Origin: Pseudomonas zanjanensis
GTDB taxonomy: Bacteria > Pseudomonadota > Gammaproteobacteria > Pseudomonadales > Pseudomonadaceae
Direction: 5' to 3'
Assembly: GCF_014268745.2 (NCBI RefSeq)
Contig: NZ_JABWRB020000005.1
Span: forward strand, 124,001-188,000
DNA: 64,000 nt
Of the stretch, positions 25,880 through 34,766 are shown piece after piece. Each line of letters begins with the position of its first letter. Position 1 is the first letter of the stretch. The position numbers were made by a program, and so were the translations under genes. The notes under the pieces were generated by a model. It did no database searches. It was not told the origin of the DNA and was given only the letters and a program-made list of their open reading frames with translations.

Positions 25880-27442
25880 ATGGCAGCACCAGACTTCCGC
25901 CTCATAGCCTCAGCGAACAGTGACCAAAGCGGTCATTTCGACGACATCGGCGCAATAGGAAAGACAATCACTCCAGAGATAGTCATCGCCCTATGTGGAC
26001 CGATGGGAACACCCTTGCACGATGTTGCACAGACTTTCCAAGACTTACTGCTCGGCAATGATTACAGCTACGAAAAAGTTAACATCATCCGACTGAGTGA
26101 CGAGATTCGTAAGCAGAAAGCACTGACCGGCGAAAAATCAATTCTTAAGCTGATTGAGGCGGGAAATGAGCTTCGTGCTGAGTATGGCAACGAAATCCTG
26201 GCTCGCTTTGCAATTAGACGGATCACCTTGGAGCGCGAGGAAGCCCAGCAAGCATCGGAAAAAAATCTCGAGCCCGATTTATTTGAAGATGCAGAATCAT
26301 CGGTCGTCCCTAAGGTGACCGTTCGCTACTGTCACATCATCGACTCAATCAAACATATCGATGAGTTGAAGCTGTTGCGGTCTATCTACGGAGATATGCT
26401 CCATGTAGTGGGGGTGTACTCACCCATTGAGATGCGCATTGCCAGGCTTGAACGCTCCAAAGGTCCCGGCGATCACATCCACGATCTGATCGACAGGGAC
26501 TCTGGCGAGGAAATAGATCACGGTCAGCGAGTCGAAGACACGTTTCCCCAAGCTGACTTTTTCCTGCGCGTGGAAAAGACCACAGACACACATCGTAAAG
26601 GGCGGGTAAAACGCTTTCTCGACCTCATGTTGGGGACGGTGATTGCGACCCCAACCCTGAATGAACGGGCCATGTACACGGCATTCTCAGCTGCACGGAA
26701 TTCAGCGTGCCTTTCGCGACAGGTCGGCGCCGCTATCACCAGTGCTGATGGGGAGATCCTAGCCACCGGATGGAACGACGTACCCAAAGCTTTCGGTGGG
26801 CTCTATCAGACAGAAACATACGGTAGCTCACCCGATGAAGACCGGCGCTGCTGGAACCTTGAGGGCGGCTTTTGCTCCAACGACCAAGAAAAAAGAGTCA
26901 TTTCCAATGCGATAGTCGATCTCTTGACCAGTGAAGGCCTCATCGAAGAGGCCAAACGAGATCAGGTCTACCAAGTCATCCGCAAGAAGTCGCAGTTGAA
27001 GAGCTTGATTGAGTTTTCGCGTGCTGTGCACGCTGAAATGCATGCATTGTTAAGTGCTGGCGGTACTGATGGAGGGAAGATCCGGGGCGGGAAGCTATTC
27101 GTCACCACCTATCCCTGCCACTCTTGTGCTCGGCACATTGTTGCTGCAGGAGTCCGGGAGGTTTACTTCTTGGAACCCTACAGAAAGAGCCTTGCTACCA
27201 AGCTTCATGAGGATGCTATAACTGAAAATGAAAACGAGACAGATAAGGTCAGAGTGATGCCCTTTGACGGTGTGGCTCCCTCACGATTCCTGCGCTTTTT
27301 CTCCGCTCACCCCAAAGGCCGGAAAAACGCCGAAGGAAATATGCATACCAGGGAAGCCCATCCCGTCGCCTTCGTTACAATAGAAGCCATTCCGACCCTT
27401 GAATCTCTCATCGTACAGGGACTATCCTCCCGCGGCATTTAA
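25880..27442 (+). CDS. dcdV: Anti-phage deoxycytidylate deaminase, DcdV/AvcD type
   Basis: 520 residues from the ATG at 25880 (AGGGA six bases upstream; a frame start at 25757 is possible but has no such site). The N-terminal ~280 residues form a kinase-like P-loop domain; its loop reads ALCGPMGTPLHD (37-48) and lacks the usual Lys-Ser/Thr. The C-terminal domain is a zinc deoxycytidylate deaminase: SRQVGAAI, ATGWNDVP, H384-A-E386 and P-C413-H-S-C416. This two-domain layout is that of AvcD/DcdV, which drains dCTP/dCMP on phage infection and blocks phage DNA synthesis; in Vibrio it is held off by the RNA AvcI. The gene is AT-richer than its neighbours and lies in a non-core insert, consistent with transfer as a defence gene. 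Confidence 0.85.
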   Translation: MAAPDFRLIASANSDQSGHFDDIGAIGKTITPEIVIALCGPMGTPLHDVAQTFQDLLLGNDYSYEKVNIIRLSDEIRKQKALTGEKSILKLIEAGNELRAEYGNEILARFAIRRITLEREEAQQASEKNLEPDLFEDAESSVVPKVTVRYCHIIDSIKHIDELKLLRSIYGDMLHVVGVYSPIEMRIARLERSKGPGDHIHDLIDRDSGEEIDHGQRVEDTFPQADFFLRVEKTTDTHRKGRVKRFLDLMLGTVIATPTLNERAMYTAFSAARNSACLSRQVGAAITSADGEILATGWNDVPKAFGGLYQTETYGSSPDEDRRCWNLEGGFCSNDQEKRVISNAIVDLLTSEGLIEEAKRDQVYQVIRKKSQLKSLIEFSRAVHAEMHALLSAGGTDGGKIRGGKLFVTTYPCHSCARHIVAAGVREVYFLEPYRKSLATKLHEDAITENENETDKVRVMPFDGVAPSRFLRFFSAHPKGRKNAEGNMHTREAHPVAFVTIEAIPTLESLIVQGLSSRGI

Positions 27443-27480
27443 GGTCATCTGGTGAGCTGCTAGCAGCAGTGGAGAATTTT

Positions 27481-27714
27481 ATGAAGAACGTTGACGAGTC
27501 TGGTAAACCAGAAGTCGGAATACAGTTGGCGTTCACCTTTGATTCCTTCGATTCCAAGGACCAGTCGTACCTGCCGGTACCGGCGTTCATTGAATCTGCG
27601 AAAGTGTTCCGCCTCACTGAGAACAAGGTGATAGCGTTTCCCAAGCAGCGGATTTCCTCCGCTGAAGCAGGTTTAATCGCAAGGATCTTGCACAGAACCA
27701 AACATTTCGTCTGA
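27481..27714 (+). CDS. Small protein of unknown function downstream of the deaminase
   Basis: 77 residues from the ATG at 27481, with GGAG six bases upstream, 38 bp after the deaminase stop and on the same strand. It starts MKNVDESGKPEVGIQLAFTF and contains KVFRLTENKVIAFPKQ, ending ARILHRTKHFV. There is no membrane segment, cysteine or recognised motif. Its position suggests co-transcription with dcdV and perhaps a role as partner or regulator, but this is inference. Confidence 0.6.
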   Translation: MKNVDESGKPEVGIQLAFTFDSFDSKDQSYLPVPAFIESAKVFRLTENKVIAFPKQRISSAEAGLIARILHRTKHFV

Positions 27715-27819
27715 GACTCTTATTGCTTTTACCTGTGACTCAAGCGCGGCGCTCGACCCGCTCCCCGGTTATCCTCCGCGCCTGTAACACTTTCGTGTCC
27801 TAGGCCTTGATCTGACAGC

Positions 27820-29091
27820 TTAACCATCCGCCGCCCGCTGAGACGGGGCCAGTGCCAGCGGCAGCTCCAGGATAAACAGCGCGCCGCAGCCCGGCCCGGC
27901 GCTCTGCACGGTCAGATCGCCGCCCATTTCGTGCGCAGCCAGGATGCAGCTGTGCAGGCCAAAACCATGGCCGTCGACACGCGTGGTGAAACCGTGCTCG
28001 AACACCCGCGCCAGATTGTCCTGCGCGATTCCCTCACCGTTGTCCTCGATCTCGACCCGCACGCGCCCCTCGTCAACGATCTTCAGGCGCAGGACGATCT
28101 GCGGCGGCCGGTTCGTACCCGCGTCCAGCGCCTGCTTGGCGTTGTTGATCAGATTGACCAGGATCTGCAGCACTCGGTGCTTATCCAACGGCATTTGCGG
28201 GGTATCGCTGAATTCCTTGATCAGCGTGATGTGGTGGCGGGCCAGGGACACATCGCAAATGCGCACCACATCCTCGACCAACTCTCGCAGCGAGCCCGGC
28301 TCCAAGACACTGGCATTACCGGCGTAGGACTGCTGGGTGGCGACGATTTCCTTGATGTGGTCGATTCGACGGGTCAATTGCGCCAGCTCGGCGATCATGC
28401 CTTGCTGCTCGACGGCCAGCGCGTCGGCCAGCTTGTCGAGATAGTCGGGTAGCGCGCGCCCTTTCGGATCAGTGCTGATGAAGTCGCCGAGATCATCGGG
28501 ATGGTCCTTCATCAACTGGGCGACCTTGGCCACCGCAGGCCCCTTGGAGGTGTGCACCTTATCGTAGAGGACCTGGGCTGACACATTCACGCTGTTGAGC
28601 ACATTGCCCACGTTGTGCAGCACATTGGTGGCGATCTCCGCCATGCCGGCCCGGCGCGCAGTGGTCACCAGTTCGGCCTGCGCCTCGCGCAATTCGTCGT
28701 TGACCTTGGCCAGTTGCTGCGGGCTGGGGATCTTCAGGGCCGCCGGCACCAACCGCACCAGCAGGATGGCGGTAATCACCGAGGCGATCGCAGTGATCAC
28801 CTTGACCAGCGCCGACAGCCAGTAATAGGGCTGCCAGATGGTCAGGATCTCCATCACATGACTGGTCCCGCAGGCCAGGATAAACACGCCGAAAGCCGCC
28901 AGCATCCAATCGAACGGCACATCCTTGCGCTTGTGGATGAAGTACAGGAGGGTGAAGGGAATGGTGACGTAGGACAGGGTGATCAAGCCGTCGGCGATCA
29001 CATTGGTCCACAGCAAATCCGGACGCCACATGTAGCAATGCCCGTGAGGCATGAAGCGCTTGTCGGTTAACAGAGCCAGCAGATCGTTCAT
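27820..29091 (-). CDS. Sensor histidine kinase with ethylene-receptor-like membrane domain
   Basis: 423 residues. The N-terminal ~115 residues form three membrane helices. They carry D34, Y41, C74 and H78 (ADGLITLSYVTIPF, FILACGTSHVMEI) with the same spacing as D25, Y32, C65 and H69, the copper/ethylene site of plant ETR1. A coiled coil then leads to the phosphoacceptor region H159-N-V-G-N and an ATPase domain with NLINNAKQAL (N box), EDNGEGI (G1) and GHGFGLHSC (G2). No response regulator gene is adjacent. The ATG at 29091 is chosen over a GTG six bases earlier because GAGGAAG is then correctly spaced. Base composition is like the core genome. Confidence 0.88.
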   Translation of the reverse strand: MNDLLALLTDKRFMPHGHCYMWRPDLLWTNVIADGLITLSYVTIPFTLLYFIHKRKDVPFDWMLAAFGVFILACGTSHVMEILTIWQPYYWLSALVKVITAIASVITAILLVRLVPAALKIPSPQQLAKVNDELREAQAELVTTARRAGMAEIATNVLHNVGNVLNSVNVSAQVLYDKVHTSKGPAVAKVAQLMKDHPDDLGDFISTDPKGRALPDYLDKLADALAVEQQGMIAELAQLTRRIDHIKEIVATQQSYAGNASVLEPGSLRELVEDVVRICDVSLARHHITLIKEFSDTPQMPLDKHRVLQILVNLINNAKQALDAGTNRPPQIVLRLKIVDEGRVRVEIEDNGEGIAQDNLARVFEHGFTTRVDGHGFGLHSCILAAHEMGGDLTVQSAGPGCGALFILELPLALAPSQRAADG

Positions 29092-29343
29092 GGCCACTTC
29101 CTCGCTGTGCCGTTGATACCGCCAAGTGCCGACTGGGCAAAATCGAGTCTAGCAGAGGGCGGCGGCCGGATATTTTGCGGCGGCACCGGTTGGACGATAG
29201 GGTGTTGGTCGTCCTTCGGCTGTCACTTACCCTCGAAACATCCTGCCAAATTTCTCCCCTCAATTACTGCGCCCAAGTTCATCCCCACGACTAATCTTCA
29301 AGAGCCGCAGGACGCGGCGCCCCATTCACTCAAGGAACGATTC

Positions 29344-30837
29344 ATGTCGCTTGCCATTGTCCATAGCCGCGCCCAGGTAGGGGTCGAGGCGCCTGCCGTT
29401 ACCGTTGAAGTCCACCTGGCCAATGGCTTGCCGTCGCTGACGATGGTTGGCCTGCCGGAAGCGGCGGTCAAGGAAAGCAAGGATCGGGTGCGCAGCGCGA
29501 TCATCAACTCGGGGCTGAATTTTCCGGCGCGGCGCATCACCCTGAACCTGGCGCCGGCGGACCTGCCAAAAGACGGCGGCCGCTTCGACCTGGCCATCGC
29601 CTTGGGGATCCTCTCGGCCAGCGTGCAGGTGCCGACCCTGACCTTGGACGACGTGGAATGCCTCGGCGAACTGGCCTTGTCTGGCGCAGTGCGCCCAGTG
29701 CGCGGGGTATTGCCCGCGGCGCTGGCGGCGCGCAAGGCCGGGCGCATGCTGGTGGTGCCACGGGCCAATGCCGAGGAAGCCTGCTTGGCCTCGGGGCTGA
29801 AGGTGATCGCCGTGGACCATCTGCTGGAAGCGGTGGCGCACTTCAACGGTCACACTCCGGTCGAGCCGTTCGTTTCCAATGGGCTGCTTTCGGCCAGCAA
29901 ACCCTACCCCGACCTGAATGAAGTACAAGGCCAGGCCGCGGCCAAGCGGGCGTTGCTGATTGCTGCCGCAGGGGCTCACAACCTGCTGTTCAGCGGGCCA
30001 CCGGGCACCGGCAAGACCTTGCTGGCGAGCCGTTTGCCCGGGCTGTTGCCACCACTGGCCGAGAGCGAAGCCCTGGAGGTCGCAGCCATTCAGTCGGTGG
30101 CCAGTTGCGTGCCGTTGAGCCATTGGCCGCAACGTCCGTTTCGCCAGCCACACCACTCGGCTTCCGGCCCGGCGCTGGTCGGTGGCGGGTCAAAACCGCA
30201 GCCAGGGGAGATCACCCTCGCCCACCATGGCGTGCTGTTTCTGGATGAATTGCCGGAATTCGACCGCAAGGTGTTGGAGGTCTTGAGAGAACCGCTGGAG
30301 TCCGGGCACATCGTGGTGTCTCGCGCCCGTGACCGGGTGCGCTTCCCGGCGCGCTTCCAGTTGGTGGCGGCGATGAATCCCTGCCCCTGTGGATATCTTG
30401 GCGAACCCAGTGGCCGCTGTGCCTGTACACCGGACATGGTGCAGCGCTACCGCAACAAACTCTCCGGCCCGCTGCTGGACCGCATCGACCTGCACCTGAC
30501 CGTCGCCCGGGAAGCCACGGCCTTGAACCCCAAGCGCGAACCCGGGGACGATACGGCCACGGTCGCCGAGCGCGTCGCCGAAGCCCGGGAGCGCCAGCAG
30601 GAACGCCAGGGCTGCGCCAATGCCTTCCTCGATCTGCCGGGATTGCGCCGGCATTGCAAGTTATCCACAACCGACGAAACCTGGCTGGAAACTGCCTGCG
30701 AGCGGCTGACGCTGTCGCTGCGCGCCGCCCATCGCTTGCTCAAGGTCGCCCGGACATTGGCGGACCTGGAGCAAGCGGGGAGCATTCGCCGCGAGCACCT
30801 GGCCGAAGCGTTGCAGTACCGGCCGGCTACGGCTTGA
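29344..30837 (+). CDS. comM: ComM/YifB family AAA+ ATPase
   Basis: 497 residues. N-terminal Lon-S5-like fold (MSLAIVHSRAQVGVEAPAVTVEVH), an AAA+ magnesium-chelatase-like core with Walker A GPPGTGKT (218-225), Walker B LFLDELPEF and a zinc-finger-like insert CPCGYLG...CACTP, and a C-terminal helical domain. ComM is a hexameric helicase that promotes branch migration during natural transformation. The ATG at 29344 has AAGGA upstream; longer frames from 29107 are rejected. Confidence 0.95.
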   Translation: MSLAIVHSRAQVGVEAPAVTVEVHLANGLPSLTMVGLPEAAVKESKDRVRSAIINSGLNFPARRITLNLAPADLPKDGGRFDLAIALGILSASVQVPTLTLDDVECLGELALSGAVRPVRGVLPAALAARKAGRMLVVPRANAEEACLASGLKVIAVDHLLEAVAHFNGHTPVEPFVSNGLLSASKPYPDLNEVQGQAAAKRALLIAAAGAHNLLFSGPPGTGKTLLASRLPGLLPPLAESEALEVAAIQSVASCVPLSHWPQRPFRQPHHSASGPALVGGGSKPQPGEITLAHHGVLFLDELPEFDRKVLEVLREPLESGHIVVSRARDRVRFPARFQLVAAMNPCPCGYLGEPSGRCACTPDMVQRYRNKLSGPLLDRIDLHLTVAREATALNPKREPGDDTATVAERVAEARERQQERQGCANAFLDLPGLRRHCKLSTTDETWLETACERLTLSLRAAHRLLKVARTLADLEQAGSIRREHLAEALQYRPATA

Positions 30838-30843
30838 ACCGCT

Positions 30844-32058
30844 TTATGGCTTGCTCAGGTCCACCAACGGTGTTTGCCGAACCTCGGTTTTTTGACCGTT
30901 CTGGATCGTATCGATGCGCTTGAGCGCCTTATCCACAGCGCCCTTGTCTGCCAACAGGCTGTAGTGGATCTGGAATTGCTTGTGCTCTTTCGGCGCGATG
31001 GTGGGCACCAGGCCCAAGGGGCGCTGATACCGGCGGTTATAGGAAAAACTGGTGCCTGGCTCCAGCCCGGTCACGTAGCCCTGGCCTTGGGTATCCGTGT
31101 TTTTCCACAGGGAGAACACGGGCAGCGTGCTGGTATTGAAGCCCACCGACACCCCGAGACTGCCGGCCTTGTTGTGCAACACCGTGAGGGTGTCGCCCTT
31201 GGCGTCGGCGTAGGGCACGACGTTATAAACGGTTTCGTCGTAATCCTTGGTCGGGCCCCGGTAGGTTTGCCAGTCGGCCAAGTCGCCCTTGGCCTTATCG
31301 TTGAACGGCGAGACCTGCTTGACCGGTGCCGCGAAACGAGCGCCCTGCTCCAGGAAAGGCGTGCTGAAATTGCTGTGGTAGAGCGCTTGGTATTCCTTCG
31401 GGTAATCGCCGTTGTTGGTCAGCGTGTCGTTGAGCGCGAACGTCACGCTGCCGGGCTCGGTGACCAGTTCGGTCTGCACCGAGAAATCGACCTTCTTGAA
31501 TGCCTGCTCCTTCAACTCGCCCCGCAGGGTAATGGCGTAGGGCGGTTTCTCATCGATGTGCAAGGTGACTTTGTTAGCCGGAATATTCGCGGCGCGACCG
31601 TGCAGGGTCAGCAGCTCGCCATTGTCCATGCCGGGATGGCCGACCCATTCGTAGCCGCAGCGGGTGACCAGCTCGTTGAAGCCTTCAAGCCAACCCAACC
31701 CGCCTCGGCCGTTGAGCTCGATGAACGCCGGGTTGACCACTTCCTTGACGGGCGAATCCCATCCCATGCGCACGTCGCCAACCGATGCCTGCAGCACATT
31801 CATGCCACGGGTCGGGACCACTGAAAGCTTCAGGGTGCCGTTGTCGATGTCGACCACGCTGACACCCTCCTGCCGACCACCGTGCAGGGTGCGCAGCGTC
31901 ACGGAAAAGGGTTTGTCGGTCTTCACGCCGAGTTGCTGGCTGGTGATTTGCCAGGGTTGGGCGGCTTTATCGGTATCCAGCAGGACGTAATCCCAAGCCA
32001 TCGCATGGGAAGCAGCGCCCAAGGCGCCAAGGGTAACGAGCAGTTTGAGCGGAGTCAT
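30844..32058 (-). CDS. DUF4432 (aldose 1-epimerase-like) exported protein
   Basis: 404 residues with a signal peptide cleaved near SHAMA/WDY. The rest fits the DUF4432 galactose-mutarotase fold: VVPTRGMNVLQ, LTLHGRAANIPA (His candidate), YHSNFSTPFLE and GLEPGTSF. These proteins probably bind a sugar; many are cytoplasmic, so export is notable. It faces comM with six bases between the stops. The substrate is unknown. Confidence 0.82.
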   Translation of the reverse strand: MTPLKLLVTLGALGAASHAMAWDYVLLDTDKAAQPWQITSQQLGVKTDKPFSVTLRTLHGGRQEGVSVVDIDNGTLKLSVVPTRGMNVLQASVGDVRMGWDSPVKEVVNPAFIELNGRGGLGWLEGFNELVTRCGYEWVGHPGMDNGELLTLHGRAANIPANKVTLHIDEKPPYAITLRGELKEQAFKKVDFSVQTELVTEPGSVTFALNDTLTNNGDYPKEYQALYHSNFSTPFLEQGARFAAPVKQVSPFNDKAKGDLADWQTYRGPTKDYDETVYNVVPYADAKGDTLTVLHNKAGSLGVSVGFNTSTLPVFSLWKNTDTQGQGYVTGLEPGTSFSYNRRYQRPLGLVPTIAPKEHKQFQIHYSLLADKGAVDKALKRIDTIQNGQKTEVRQTPLVDLSKP

Positions 32059-32171
32059 GGTCACGACCTTTTATTGGAGTTGTGCGGTTTTTATAGACTT
32101 GAAGAAACGTTTCAGCAAGCTTAAAAACAGCAATTTCCTTAAAAAGCACAGCGACAACACCAGCAGTTTTT

Positions 32172-32430
32172 TGTGGGAGCGAGCTTGCTCGCGATGACTT
32201 TCGTCCGGCCGACCTCAAACCCGTGGCGAGGGAGCTTGCTCCCGCTGGCCTGCGAAGCAGGCCCCAGCCTATCTCCAGGTGGACCGCGTTAACCGGTTTG
32301 CGACTGCTGCGCAGTCGAGCGGGAGCAAGCTCCCTCGCCACAGGTGATTGGCTTGGCTTGCGGTTCAGGTATTGGATTCAGAGGGCTGTGGTGACTGACT
32401 GCCGCCTTCGCGAGCAAGCTCGCTCCCACA
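32172..32430. repeat. Composite: GAGGGAGC REPIN nested inside a GCGAGC REPIN (second copy)
   Basis: The outer arms at 32172 and up to 32430 flank an inner REPIN at 32223-32341. The left junction (CCTCAAACC...CGTGGCGAGG) and the inner loop (CCAGG..GACC....ACCGGTTT) resemble those at 20886-21115. With the next element it fills most of the 545-bp gap between the DUF4432 gene and the chemoreceptor. Confidence 0.88.
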
Positions 32431-32475
32431 CTGATTCCAGGCAGGCGCAAGAGGTAGGATCACCGCAAATTCCCT

Positions 32476-32563
32476 TGTGGGAGCGAGCCTGCTCGCGATG
32501 GCAGTGGGTCAGCTGACAGAGATGTGACTGACAAGCCGCTTCGCGAGCAGGCTCGCTCCCACA
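32476..32563. repeat. REPIN, GCGAGCCTGC variant
   Basis: Inverted arms TGTGGGAGCGAGCCTGCTCG and its complement, 46 bp after the composite element and 40 bp before the chemoreceptor stop. Confidence 0.85.
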
Positions 32564-32603
32564 TTAATCGCGGGGGTGCCTGCTCGCGGTGGTTGCAGAG
32601 GCC

Positions 32604-34580
32604 TCAGCGGAACCGATCCACCTCTTGGCGCAGGTCCTGGGCGAGTTTTTCCAGTTCTTTGGCGGTGAGCGCCAGGTTCGAGACCACTTGGCGCTGTTCG
32701 CTGTTGGCCATGGCGATGCTCTGCAGGTTGCTGCTGAGCAGGGTCGCGGTGCTGCTTTGTTCCTGGGTGGCAGTGGTGATCGCCGCGAATTGCTGGCCAG
32801 CCGAGCGGCTCTGCTCGTCGATGCGCGCCAGGGCCGAGGCCACGTTGGCATTGCGCGACAAGCCTTCCTGCATCAGCAGGTTGCCCTGCTCCATGGTGCT
32901 GATGGCATTGCCGGTTTCCTGCTGGATGCTGTTGATCATGCTGGAGATTTCGTCAGTGGCCTGGCGGGTGCGGGACGCCAGGCTGCGGACTTCATCGGCC
33001 ACCACGGCGAAACCACGGCCCTGTTCGCCAGCGCGGGCAGCCTCGATAGCGGCGTTCAATGCCAGCAGATTGGTCTGCTCGGCAATCGAGGTGATGACAC
33101 CGACGATGCCGCCGATCTCCTGGGAACGCTGGCCCAGGGTATTGATGACCGAGGCCGTGCTGTTCAGCGCGCCGGCAATTTGTTCCAGGGAGGACGATGC
33201 TTCGTCCATCGAGGTCCGGCCAATGCGGGTTTGCTGGGCATTCTCCTGGGCCAGGCGCTCGGTATTGCCCATGTTGTCGGCAATGTTCAAGGAGGTCGCA
33301 CTGAACTCTTCCACCGCGCCAGCCATGCTGGTGATTTCGCCGGACTGCTGCTCCATGCCCTCGTACGCCCCGCTGGACAACCCGGACAGGGCCTGGGCGC
33401 GGCTGTTGACTTCCTGGGAGGCCTTGCGGATGTGCTCGACCATGGTCGACAGGGCCTGGCTCATCTGGTTGAAGGCACGGGCCAGCTGACCGATTTCGTC
33501 ATGGCTCGATACGTTCAGGCGCACGCTCAGGTCGCCAGCGCCCAATGCTTCGGCCTGGCGCACCAAATCCCCCAGCGGTGCCAATTTGCTACGCAACAAC
33601 CACATCGCCGAGCCGACCGCCAACAGCATCGCCAGCAGGCTGCCGATGGCCAACTGCGTACCGACGCTCCAGGTCACGGCGCGGATCTCGGCTTTCGGCA
33701 TGCTCGCCACCACCGCCCACGGCCCACCCTCGAACGGCACGGCAACGCTGTAGAAGTCTTCGGCGGTATCGGCCCAGAACGCACCCTTGCCCGGTTTTTT
33801 GATCAGGCCCGTAATGGCCACGGTCGCATTATCCAGCGCCTGTACACCTGCCGGCGGCACCAGCCATTTGTTTTGCTCATCCAACAAGGCCAGCGAACCG
33901 GTCTGCCCAATGCGGAAACGCTTGAGGTTTTCGAACTGCGCGTTTTGCGCATCGGTGTAATCGAAGCCTACATACAACACGGCGATGATCTTGCCGCTGC
34001 TGTCGCGTACGGGCGTGTACTGCGACATGTAGAAGCGCCCGAACAACAGGGCCCGGCCGATGTAGCTCTGCCCGCTGATCACCGGACCGTAGGCTGGACC
34101 GGCGCGGTCGAGCACGGTGCCGATGGCCCGCGTGCCGTCCTGTTTACTGACGGACGTGCTGACGCGAATGAAATCGTCGCCGCTGCGCACGAATATCGTG
34201 GCCACACCGGCGGTCATCGCTTTGAAGTCATCCACTTCCTTGAAGTTGTTGTTCAACACCTCGCTGCCCAGGTTCAAGCCTGGGGTCTGTACGCCCGCCA
34301 CCGTCACCGGCTGGTCTGGATGCACGGTCAAACCCGCGCTGAAGCGCTTTTCGAACAGGCCGGCCAAGCGCTGGGTGCTCTCACGCAAGGTGCTGTGGAA
34401 GGTATTGAGCTGATCGGCCATCAGGCGCGCTTCGCTGGCCAAGTGCTCTTCACGGGTGGCAAGGTTGGCGGTGTCCAGGGAACGCAGGGCGAAGACGGTA
34501 CTGCCGGAGATCACGACCGCCAGTATCACGGCAAGGGCAAGGCCTAGCTGCGAGGCGATCCGGGCGCGGGGTTGAGACAT
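32604..34580 (-). CDS. Methyl-accepting chemotaxis protein with periplasmic Cache domain
   Basis: 658 residues. Membrane span ~10-32, a large periplasmic sensor (~33-325) of the Cache_3/Cache_2 type, a second span (~328-350), a HAMP domain (SKLAPLGDLVRQAEALGAGD) and a long signalling coiled coil with the hairpin tip IAEQTNLLALNAAIEAARAG. It should control flagellar chemotaxis through CheA/CheW. The ligand is unknown; such Cache sensors often bind organic acids. The ATG at 34580 has AGGAG seven bases upstream. Confidence 0.93.
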   Translation of the reverse strand: MSQPRARIASQLGLALAVILAVVISGSTVFALRSLDTANLATREEHLASEARLMADQLNTFHSTLRESTQRLAGLFEKRFSAGLTVHPDQPVTVAGVQTPGLNLGSEVLNNNFKEVDDFKAMTAGVATIFVRSGDDFIRVSTSVSKQDGTRAIGTVLDRAGPAYGPVISGQSYIGRALLFGRFYMSQYTPVRDSSGKIIAVLYVGFDYTDAQNAQFENLKRFRIGQTGSLALLDEQNKWLVPPAGVQALDNATVAITGLIKKPGKGAFWADTAEDFYSVAVPFEGGPWAVVASMPKAEIRAVTWSVGTQLAIGSLLAMLLAVGSAMWLLRSKLAPLGDLVRQAEALGAGDLSVRLNVSSHDEIGQLARAFNQMSQALSTMVEHIRKASQEVNSRAQALSGLSSGAYEGMEQQSGEITSMAGAVEEFSATSLNIADNMGNTERLAQENAQQTRIGRTSMDEASSSLEQIAGALNSTASVINTLGQRSQEIGGIVGVITSIAEQTNLLALNAAIEAARAGEQGRGFAVVADEVRSLASRTRQATDEISSMINSIQQETGNAISTMEQGNLLMQEGLSRNANVASALARIDEQSRSAGQQFAAITTATQEQSSTATLLSSNLQSIAMANSEQRQVVSNLALTAKELEKLAQDLRQEVDRFR

Positions 34581-34766
34581 GATGGCTCCTGGCCGAGAGA
34601 CCGGATCATCCTGATCACGTCGCACGCTCGGCATTTTATTCGGGTGAGGTGTAAGTAGACCCTTTCTGAACGAGGGTTCCATCTTCACGGATTCGGCGGC
34701 AAAGCCAAATACTTGAGCGGTTTGGACGGATTAATGCCAAGTGGCTAGCACGCCAACTGCAACGTT

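Noticed and set aside
32172..32563. CRISPR-like repeated palindromes
   Set aside because: The repeats are inverted REP arms of two families with uneven spacing, not direct repeats with uniform spacers.
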